Below, one piece after another: positions 57,714-64,000 of a stretch of DNA of 64,000 nucleotides; the first letter of the stretch is position 1, and every line of letters begins with the position of its first letter. Both the position numbers and the translations under genes were made by a program. This DNA comes from an uncultured Collinsella sp. (GTDB taxonomy: Bacteria; Actinomycetota; Coriobacteriia; Coriobacteriales; Coriobacteriaceae), in NCBI GenBank assembly GCA_900544115.1, contig UQTW01000012.1, forward strand, positions 5,168 through 69,167, read 5' to 3'. Under the pieces are notes generated by a model, which worked only from the letters and a program-made list of their open reading frames with translations, did not search any database and was not told where the DNA came from.

Positions 57714-59528
57714 CTACTGTTCGTGCCTATGCTGCTTGGGCTCAAGCCTTCTCGCTGCCGCGAAGCAGGCCGTGGCCGCCATGGCTAATGCGATGCTGGC
57801 CATCCAAGCGGAGTCGCCGGTTACGGCGAGCTTTAGTTCATCGGTTGTCGTGTGTCCCGACCTTTTTGTAGACGCCTCGTCGGCGTCCTTTTCAGGAGTG
57901 GCAGGATCACTTTTGTTGTCGCCGGGTGAATCTACATCGGTCTTGCCGCCCGCCTGCTCCCCTTGGGCCTTCCCCTCCACGGTGAAGGATGCATCGGTCG
58001 CCGTCCCGTCCTTCCAGACGGCCGTGACGGTGTGTCCGCCGGCGGCAAGCGTGTCCAGGTAGGCCGGCTTGAGCTCGATGATCGTGCTGCCCTTGGTTGC
58101 GGTGTAGTTCTCAGCGGAGGCCTCATTTCCGTCCACGAGGAGACGCGTGAACTCATCGAGAGGACCGCTGAAGTGGAAGGTCAGACCGTTCTCGTTGCCC
58201 TTTGCATATGCCTGTCCGTTGCCCTTGGTGGCGGCATACAGCGGGGCGGTCACGTCGAAGGTGACGTTCTCCGCGTCGTCGACATCAAAGGTCCGGACGC
58301 CGGTCTTGCCGTTACGCTCGGCGTAGGCGGAGCTGTAGACGAAGGTCTCATGACCCGCCTTGTCGAGGACCGCGAGGGCATGGATTTCAAACGAGCCCAT
58401 CGAGAGCGACGTGGGGAACTCGATTTCGATATAGCCTCTTGCCGCATCGTAGCTGCAGCTCAACGTTTTACGGGCCTTTACAGAGTTCGGGTCCTCGACA
58501 TAGCCGGGGTCGCCGAGAATCGGGGAGACAGACTTCACGCCGTCCGCGTCGCCTACATTGCAATAGATGCGGAGGAGCCCGCCGACAGGGACTCTCTTCG
58601 CGGAGATGGAAACGTTCGAGACCGTGGGCGGGTTCCGGTCGATCGCGCTGCCGGTCACCTCGAAGCACAGCTCGCTCGGGTCGGCAACCGAGAAAGTCGC
58701 GCCCGAGATGCCGTTGGCCCTGGCGTAGGAACTCTCGTACACATCGGTCTCGAACCCTAGGTCATCGGTGACCGAAAGGCCGATCAGCCTGTGCCTTCCG
58801 ATCCTATTGCTGTCGAATGTGAGGTCGAACCCGTCGATAGACGAGCCTCCGTGATAATAGGCCGACGAAACGGAGCAGCCGTCGTCCTTATCCTCCCAGC
58901 CCCGCTGCAGTATGGGGGAAACGGAGCGAACGCCGTCCGGGTCCGCGACGGACCAAGAGATGTGGAAGTCGGCACCGGTCGCGACCTCCCTGCTCGAGAA
59001 CGACACGGAGGACACGGTCGGCGGGTTCTGGTCCGCGGGCCCCTCGGTCACCTCATAGACGAGGGGGCTGGTGGCGAAGGTCGGAGAGTTGAGTCCCTTC
59101 TCCTCGGCATACGCCGCGTCGTAGACATCGGTAACCCATCCAAGGCTATCGGTCACGCCGAGGCCGATGATCCGGTACCTGCAGGGCCGGTCGCTCGGGG
59201 AGGTGGGGATATCGAAGCCCGCGGTCGTGTCGCCGGTCGACCGGAAGGCGAGGCGGGAGCTGTTGCCCTGGTCCCCGTCATCGCTATCGACGACGACCTC
59301 GACTATCGGCGTGACTGACCGCACCCCATCGGGGTCGTCCACATCGTAGCCGACATGCAGCGTGGAGCCGGCCGTGACTGTCGTCGCGGATAACGTCACG
59401 TTGGAGATGCTGGGCGGGTTCGGGTCCGACGCAGCGAGGGCGGTTGAGGGCAAAGCTAGCGCTACGGCGGCGGACAGCGGGACGAGCAGGCTAAGCGCGA
59501 AGCGCCTGGAGAATTTCAAGGAGGTCAT
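57714..59528 (-). CDS. Sortase-anchored surface protein with three Ig-like repeats
   Basis: A 604-aa secreted protein. Signal peptide: residues 1-33 (RRFALSLLVPLSAAVALALP, then STALAA). Three repeats of about 130 residues each open with NPPS/T-V and contain DPDGVRSV-PI or a variant (about 36, 167 and 299). A further beta domain (about 430-515) and an acidic, low-complexity linker follow. The C-terminus is a cell-wall sorting signal: LAVTGD, a hydrophobic helix and a basic tail. Probably an adhesin or surface-binding protein; ligand unknown. No strong ribosome site precedes ATG. Confidence 0.85.
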   Translation of the reverse strand: MTSLKFSRRFALSLLVPLSAAVALALPSTALAASDPNPPSISNVTLSATTVTAGSTLHVGYDVDDPDGVRSVTPIVEVVVDSDDGDQGNSSRLAFRSTGDTTAGFDIPTSPSDRPCRYRIIGLGVTDSLGWVTDVYDAAYAEEKGLNSPTFATSPLVYEVTEGPADQNPPTVSSVSFSSREVATGADFHISWSVADPDGVRSVSPILQRGWEDKDDGCSVSSAYYHGGSSIDGFDLTFDSNRIGRHRLIGLSVTDDLGFETDVYESSYARANGISGATFSVADPSELCFEVTGSAIDRNPPTVSNVSISAKRVPVGGLLRIYCNVGDADGVKSVSPILGDPGYVEDPNSVKARKTLSCSYDAARGYIEIEFPTSLSMGSFEIHALAVLDKAGHETFVYSSAYAERNGKTGVRTFDVDDAENVTFDVTAPLYAATKGNGQAYAKGNENGLTFHFSGPLDEFTRLLVDGNEASAENYTATKGSTIIELKPAYLDTLAAGGHTVTAVWKDGTATDASFTVEGKAQGEQAGGKTDVDSPGDNKSDPATPEKDADEASTKRSGHTTTDELKLAVTGDSAWMASIALAMAATACFAAARRLEPKQHRHEQ

Positions 59529-59909
59529 TGACGATGCCGATCTTCCATAATTGTTGCAACGATACCAGTATATCTTTGGCCCACGCTAGCCTGATGTTCT
59601 TTCCGCGAACGGCTCGTTAGTTTAGAGACGGCGTATGGACGCCCGTCTCGTCCAAGTTTCTCGTAAGGGCGATTATGAGGGCATGAAGAGACTTTCTCGG
59701 AACAATCAATTGGGGATATCAAAGAAATGCTGGACGCCACCCGATCGCTCAATGCCTTTGAGGCGAAATGCGGCGCATCGGCTACGTTGTTGAGATCATT
59801 TATCGAGCGATACGTCATTCCAGCCGAGGCCACCATCATGAGGCTTCTGTTCCTACGCCCCCGCAATCCCGCGGGCCGCACTCAACAGCTCATACTCCCT
59901 CTGGCTCCA
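59529..59909. other. 380-bp gap with no supported gene
   Basis: A + frame from 59727 (LDATRSLNAFEAKCG...) is open into the next gene's antisense strand and could be a remnant, but has no ribosome site or recognised family. No strong hairpin was seen. Confidence 0.35.
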
Positions 59910-60275
59910 CTAGTACAGCTCGGCCGAGCGCACGGCGTCGCGGCACAGGTCCAGGAATGCCTCGGCTCCCTCGCAGAAGCACTCTCGGGCAAAGGCGCCG
60001 GATCCGTCCGCAACGCATACGCCGTCAGCAAAGAGCTTCCAGCTAGACGGCTCACGCGAGTCGTCTCCAAGCAGCTTGATCTGCAGCACGTGCGGGCTGC
60101 CGGCGGCGCAGAGTTCTTCCTTGAGCACCTGCACCGTAAAGCGCATCTGGTGGGAGAGGCTGCTCTTGATCATGGCCGAGGCGTAGCCATTTGGCTTATC
60201 CAGAAGATGCATGTGATTCGGTTTGACGATCAGGTTGTGGAAGTTACGCTCGCTGCGCACAGAGAAATTGTCCAT
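59910..60275 (-). CDS. Unrecognised 121-aa protein
   Basis: ATG at 60275 (MDNFSVRSERNFHNLIVKP) follows AAAGGAG. The protein contains NGYASAMIKSSLSHQMRFTV, then VLQIKLLGDDSREPSSWKLF and a Cys-containing helical end (FCEGAEAFLDLCRDAVRSAE). No signal peptide or membrane helix. Family not recognised. The longer upstream reading is rejected. Confidence 0.65.
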   Translation of the reverse strand: MDNFSVRSERNFHNLIVKPNHMHLLDKPNGYASAMIKSSLSHQMRFTVQVLKEELCAAGSPHVLQIKLLGDDSREPSSWKLFADGVCVADGSGAFARECFCEGAEAFLDLCRDAVRSAELY

Positions 60276-60493
60276 ACGGACTCCTTTCATCGATGTTGGC
60301 AGGGCCACCGTGCCTCTTGGCCGGTTGGCGTCGGGATCGTGGAGCCAACTCTCTACCCCGACTCTGGATAAAACGCGCCCGCTCCTTGCGGGCAAGAGGA
60401 AGTCTATCAACGTGTACGGACAGAAATCAAGCGCCGCCTGCGAAATGACGCGTGAACGGCGTTGGTTTCCCAAGTGATTATTCGGCTTTCATC

Positions 60494-60570
60494 CGGAAAA
60501 GTGTCGAAATCAGCCGTGTAAAAGTACGGAAAAGTGTCGAAATAGGCACCTTAAAACTTCGGAAAAGTGT
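60494..60570 (+). repeat. Direct-repeat array with 33-bp period (3 copies)
   Basis: CGGAAAAGTGTCGAAAT at 60494-60510 and 60527-60543, and a partial copy CGGAAAAGTGT at 60560-60570. Spacers are 16 nt and unrelated. Confidence 0.75.
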
Positions 60571-60640
60571 AGCTGGATGACAAAACAGCACTTAGAAGCC
60601 GGTGCTGGATGAGGGATCCTGCGGCCGCCTTCAGCTCTCG

Positions 60641-61627
60641 CTACTCGTCGTCCCCGTCGTTGGGGTCGCCCTTGAGGGTGTTGATGTCCAGATACTTGTT
60701 ATCGTCCTCTTTTTGCTGGGTCTCCGACTCCGCTTGGGTGGGGCCGGAGAACAGACGGAATCCCTCAAACGCAATGACGCCGAGCAGGGCAATGACAATG
60801 GCGATAAAGGCAACCTTGACTGCCTGCGGAAATTCCGAAAAACGCAGCGCCTTTTCCTCGGCGTAATAATCGGCGAAGCGCTCTTCGCCCGTGCTTTTGG
60901 TATACGCCGGTGCGGACGCGGCCTCCGGGTCATATTCCGGTGCAGGCGTGGCGGCGTACGGATCGTTGAGATAATCGCTCGATGTGGTGCCATAATCCTC
61001 GGTCTCGATGCGACCGGCGTCAGCATAGCCATCGGAATAATCGGAATATGCCGCACCGCCCTCATAGCCCGCGGCGCTCGTGTTGGCGGCAAAAAGCGGA
61101 TTAACTGGAACGTCGAGCGCCGGCATGCCGGTAGAGGTCTCATCCAGATCGGCTGCAGCCCAGGAATCGTAGGCAACCTGATGGGCAACGGGCTCATCGA
61201 GCCTTGTGACCGGAGGCTTGCGTGCCGCAGGAACAGGCAACTGCCGGGCGCTGTACATAACGGTGCTGTCGGCCGATTTGCCCTGCGTCGCTGCAGCGAG
61301 AAACGCCGCCGTCTCGGACGGGTCGCTTGCGGGGCGGGGAGTGGGCGTGGGCGCCGAAGTGGGTGTGGGCGCAGACGCGGGCGTCGAAACAGGCGACTGC
61401 GCAGGAGCCGGCGCAGATGCGGGCTTAGGCGCAAGTGCGGGATTGGGGCTTGACGGGCGAGCCCCGCCGCCCATGAGTTCGTCGGCGGTCCACGGGCGAT
61501 CATCCATCACGTCGTCAAGGCTCAGCGAAAACAGGTCGTCTTCACCCTCATCGAACATGCGGTGCACATGTCCACCAATTGCCGGAATCAATCCGCGACC
61601 GGTGCATGATGCCTTGCTCAACGCCAT
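60641..61627 (-). CDS. Proline-rich single-pass membrane protein of unknown function
   Basis: A 328-aa protein. The N-terminus MALSKASCTGRGLIPAIGGH is followed by an acidic stretch and an Ala/Pro/Ser/Thr-rich linker (about 60-100). Later there are repeated acidic/Tyr segments (YSDYSDGYAD, EDYGTTSSDY). One membrane helix (about 272-294, AVKVAFIAIVIALLGVIAF) and a short acidic C-terminal tail follow. ATG has a GAAAGGGTGG site. The topology suggests a long cytoplasmic N-terminus, as in some divisome or secretion-associated proteins; no family recognised. Confidence 0.7.
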   Translation of the reverse strand: MALSKASCTGRGLIPAIGGHVHRMFDEGEDDLFSLSLDDVMDDRPWTADELMGGGARPSSPNPALAPKPASAPAPAQSPVSTPASAPTPTSAPTPTPRPASDPSETAAFLAAATQGKSADSTVMYSARQLPVPAARKPPVTRLDEPVAHQVAYDSWAAADLDETSTGMPALDVPVNPLFAANTSAAGYEGGAAYSDYSDGYADAGRIETEDYGTTSSDYLNDPYAATPAPEYDPEAASAPAYTKSTGEERFADYYAEEKALRFSEFPQAVKVAFIAIVIALLGVIAFEGFRLFSGPTQAESETQQKEDDNKYLDINTLKGDPNDGDDE

Positions 61628-61750
61628 TCTGTTCCACCCTTTCGAAATACTAATGACATCGATTATATGGAACTTCCCAAGCGGCTCGGTCTTGGATTCG
61701 AGCTTTCCAGAACTCGCGCCCAAAAGGGGAGGGGCAATCTAGGCGAGTGC

Positions 61751-62404
61751 CTACTTGTCGTCGGCCGCCGCCTTGGCCTCATTGAGGTAGCTATAGAAGC
61801 TGTACTTGGAGATGCCAAAGAACTCGCAGGCGCGTTCGCTCGACTTGGAAATGAGGAAGGCGCCGCGACGGTCGAGGTAGCCAATGGCACGAATGCGCTC
61901 GTCTTTGGTCATGAGTGCCGCGGGCTTGCCCACAAACTGTTCGCACTCGTGCAGCAGGTCCTCGAGCAGGTCGCCGATGTTCTTGGTAATGGGCTCGGGC
62001 TCGGTGTAGCCCGTGCCGCCGGTGCCGGTAAAGGCGTCGAGCGAACGCTCAAAAGCCTTCATAAGCGTAATGTCAAAGTTGATGCCCAAAATGCCGACGG
62101 GCTTGCCCTCATCGTTGCGGATAAAGATGGTCGAGGACTTGAGCAGCTTGCCATCGGCGGTTTTGGTGAGGTACGGCTCGCGGTCGTGCACGTCGGCGGT
62201 GCCCTCGTGCATGGATTCAAGCACAATATGGCTGGGGCCGTCACCCAGTTTGCGCCCGCTGACGTGGCCGTTTTCGATCACTACGATGGAGCGGTCCACG
62301 TCCTCGGTCTCCAGGTCGTGGACGACGACTTCGCAGTTGGGGCCAAATTGGAGCGCCAGACCGTGTGCAAGGCGCTTGTAAAACTCAATCTGTGCGGGGG
62401 TCAT
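61751..62404 (-). CDS. YheO-type PAS/HTH transcriptional regulator 2
   Basis: A 217-aa paralogue of the regulator at 41792. PAS domain: FGPNCEVVVHDLETEDVDRS, STIFIRNDEGKPVGILGINF. C-terminal HTH: ACEFFGISKYSFYSYLNEAK. ATG follows AGGAAGG. It is divergent from dpaL across a 277-bp gap containing two identical palindromes, the likely binding sites. Confidence 0.88.
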   Translation of the reverse strand: MTPAQIEFYKRLAHGLALQFGPNCEVVVHDLETEDVDRSIVVIENGHVSGRKLGDGPSHIVLESMHEGTADVHDREPYLTKTADGKLLKSSTIFIRNDEGKPVGILGINFDITLMKAFERSLDAFTGTGGTGYTEPEPITKNIGDLLEDLLHECEQFVGKPAALMTKDERIRAIGYLDRRGAFLISKSSERACEFFGISKYSFYSYLNEAKAAADDK

Positions 62405-62523
62405 GGGTGCCTTCCTAAAAATTAGTTTGGGCTCACTGTGCCATAAACCCCACTTGTTCGCAAATAACGAAAGTGTCGCTGTGTTATGTGACCGTTCGGC
62501 GGCGAAAAGGTACCGATTACGGC

Positions 62524-62538
62524 AACAAACAATTTGTT
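62524..62538. promoter_or_regulatory. Operator-like palindrome 1 before dpaL
   Basis: AACAAA-CAA-TTTGTT. The second copy at 62575 has the same half-sites; centres are 51 bp apart, about five helical turns. Confidence 0.55.
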
Positions 62539-62574
62539 AGGTTTTCCAATCAAAAAGTGTGATAGAACAGTGCT

Positions 62575-62589
62575 AACAAACTTTTTGTT
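62575..62589. promoter_or_regulatory. Operator-like palindrome 2 before dpaL
   Basis: AACAAA-CTT-TTTGTT. A weak promoter (TTAGGT, 17 bp, TGATAG) lies between the two palindromes. Confidence 0.55.
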
Positions 62590-62681
62590 TGGCATCCACA
62601 TAAAAGTTCAGCCGTGTGAATGGGATCGGGCTGAAACGCGTATGCGGGGGCCGGCAAGAGAGAACTTAAGGAGTTCACCGT

Positions 62682-63896
62682 ATGGCCGATAAGATCCAGT
62701 GGGCGGGCAACACGATGCCCAAGAGCGATGACAAGCACTTGGGAATCATGAGCCTCGACCACGTGAAGAAGGCCCGCGCCTTCCACCAGTCGTTCCCCCA
62801 GTACACCGTCACTCCGCTTGCCCGCCTGGATGGCCAGGCCGCGCGCCTGGGCCTGTCCAACCTGTGCGTTAAGGACGAGAGCTATCGCTTTGGCCTCAAC
62901 GCCTTTAAGGTCCTGGGCGGTTCGTTTGCCATGGCCAACTACATTGCCGACGAGACCGGCAAGGACGTTGCCGAGTGCACCTTCGATTACCTGACCTCCG
63001 ATCAGCTTGCCAAGGACTTTGGCCAGGCTACCTTCTTTACCGCCACCGACGGCAACCATGGCCGCGGCGTGGCATGGGCTGCCAACAAGCTGGGCCAGAA
63101 GGCCGTCGTGCACATGCCCAAGGGTTCCACCAAGCCACGCTTCGATAACATCGCCGCCGAGGGCGCCACGGTGACCATCGAAGAGGTCAACTACGACGAG
63201 TGCGTGCGCATGGCCGCCGCCGAGGCCGATGCCTGCGAGCGCGGCGTCATCGTTCAGGACACCGCCTGGGAGGGCTACGAGAAGATCCCGTCCTGGATCA
63301 TGGAGGGCTACGGCACCATGGCTTCCGAGGCTGCCGAGCAGCTGCGCGAGATGGCCATCAACCGCCCGACGCACGTGTTTGTCCAGGCTGGCGTGGGTTC
63401 GCTCGCCGGCGCCGTGGTGGGCTACTTCACCAACCTGTATCCCGATAACCCGCCCACCTTCGTCGTGGTCGAGTGCGCGCCTGCCGCCTGCCTGTACAAG
63501 GGCGCTGCCGCCGGCGACGGCGACCCGCGCATCGTGGACGGCGACATGCCCTCCATCATGGCCGGCCTGTGCTGCGGCGAGCCCAACATCTTGGGCTGGG
63601 ATATCCTGCGCAACCACACCACCGCCTTCGTGTCCTGCCCCGACTGGGTCACCGCTCGCGGCATGCGCACCCTGGGCGCTCCCGAGAAGGGCGACCCGCG
63701 CGTCATCTCCGGCGAGTCCGGCGCAGTGACCACCGGCCTAGTCGAGACCCTCATGCTCGACCCCGAGTACGCCGAGCTCAAGGAGCTCATCGGCCTGGAC
63801 AAGACGAGCTCCGTGCTCTGCTTCTCCACGGAAGGTGACACGGACCCGGATCAGTACCGTCGCATCGTCTGGGAGGGCGAGTACCCCACTTGCTAG
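62682..63896 (+). CDS. dpaL: Diaminopropionate ammonia-lyase
   Basis: A 404-aa fold-type II PLP enzyme (YgeX/DpaL) converting 2,3-diaminopropionate to pyruvate and two ammonia. The PLP lysine is in RFGLNAFKVLGGSFA; also seen TDGNHGRGVAWAA and the phosphate-binding GVGSLAGAVVG. In bacterial urate-degradation clusters YgeX acts on the C3 product. The other cluster genes lie 10-20 kb upstream. ATG follows TAAGGAG. Confidence 0.93.
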   Translation: MADKIQWAGNTMPKSDDKHLGIMSLDHVKKARAFHQSFPQYTVTPLARLDGQAARLGLSNLCVKDESYRFGLNAFKVLGGSFAMANYIADETGKDVAECTFDYLTSDQLAKDFGQATFFTATDGNHGRGVAWAANKLGQKAVVHMPKGSTKPRFDNIAAEGATVTIEEVNYDECVRMAAAEADACERGVIVQDTAWEGYEKIPSWIMEGYGTMASEAAEQLREMAINRPTHVFVQAGVGSLAGAVVGYFTNLYPDNPPTFVVVECAPAACLYKGAAAGDGDPRIVDGDMPSIMAGLCCGEPNILGWDILRNHTTAFVSCPDWVTARGMRTLGAPEKGDPRVISGESGAVTTGLVETLMLDPEYAELKELIGLDKTSSVLCFSTEGDTDPDQYRRIVWEGEYPTC

Positions 63897-63937
63897 CAGA
63901 CTGACCTGTCCGGGTGGCGGAGCATATGTTTACTCCG

Positions 63938-64000
63938 CTGCTCGAACAGTCCTGCGCAAGACGGAAAGCACATTAAGTGCTTTCCTTTGCGTGCGGAACT
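63938..64000 (-). repeat. Dispersed structured element, copy 3 (cut by window end, reversed)
   Basis: Read on the - strand, it matches the core of copies 1 and 2: AGTTCCGCACGCAAAGGAAA, hairpin with loop TTAAT (63963-63985), TTGCGCAGGACTGT and GAGCAG. It has a 2-nt insertion (TTCGAGCAG for TAGAGCAG). One arm is visible upstream (about 63905-63937); the other lies beyond the window. Confidence 0.8.

Noticed and set aside
59727..60371. + strand 214-residue frame
   Set aside because: Most of it is antisense to the better supported gene at 59910-60275; only the first ~60 residues look protein-like and no start signal is present.
1..64000. tRNA or rRNA genes
   Set aside because: No cloverleaf with a GGTTCRA-type T-loop and no 16S/23S/5S-like sequence was noticed in the gaps; a covariance search would be needed to exclude them fully.

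Overview
The window looks like a chromosome segment from a high-GC gut actinobacterium of class Coriobacteriia, most likely Collinsella or a close relative. The assignment rests on overall protein character: actinobacterial codon use, Man-type PTS, a Coriobacteria-style selenium/purine catabolic cluster, AbiEi-like proteins and an actinobacterial-type sortase substrate. It was not checked against a database.

Layout. 0-1.6 kb: ECF-type sigma factor and a membrane-anchored partner. 2.1-5.6 kb: str-type operon rpsL-rpsG-fusA-rpsJ, without tuf. 5.7-15.8 kb: birA divergent from a complete type II fatty-acid operon (fabH-acpP-fabK-fabD-fabG-fabF-accB-fabZ-accC-accDA), in which the two carboxyltransferase subunits are fused. 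15.8-19.0 kb: orphan PTS EIIC, CDF metal exporter, histidine phosphatase. 19.4-25.3 kb: S10-type cluster rplC to rplX, ending in a terminator after rplX. 25.3-26.9 kb: scar with IS3 transposase and mtnN remnants. 27.0-34.6 kb: LevR-like regulator that has lost its sigma-54 contact loop, a Man-family PTS (EIIB, EIIC, EIID, EIIA), a GH172/DUF2961 hydrolase and a ROK fructokinase-like kinase. This suggests uptake of a fructose-containing disaccharide. 34.6-35.3 kb: IS200/IS605 and DegV remnants. 35.5-41.7 kb: oxidoreductase plus DeoR regulator, pseudouridine synthase, U32 protein, RidA. 41.8-52.2 kb: anaerobic purine/urate degradation block (YheO-type regulator, NCS2 permease, SsnA, YgfK, ferredoxin, XdhD). 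52.2-61.7 kb: accessory island with repeat arrays, an AbiEi-like protein, a truncated DUF4143 ATPase, a possible type I toxin-antitoxin locus, a frameshifted DnaQ-like exonuclease, an unknown 411-aa protein, a sortase-anchored surface protein and a proline-rich membrane protein. 61.7-63.9 kb: second YheO-type regulator divergent from diaminopropionate ammonia-lyase (dpaL/ygeX), which belongs to the same purine pathway.

The most unusual signals are non-coding. (1) Three copies (about 1.79, 19.06 and 63.94 kb) of an element with a nearly invariant ~65-nt core; in the two complete copies it sits in a long perfect inverted repeat whose sequence differs between copies. (2) Regularly spaced arrays of short repeats in strictly alternating orientation: ~40-bp step at 37.46-37.76 kb, and ~31-bp step at 52.30-52.56 and 53.90-54.13 kb flanking the AbiEi-like gene. 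(3) Direct-repeat arrays with 23-bp and 33-bp periods. (4) Paired operator-like palindromes at the fatty-acid and dpaL promoters. No rRNA, tRNA or CRISPR-Cas locus was seen.
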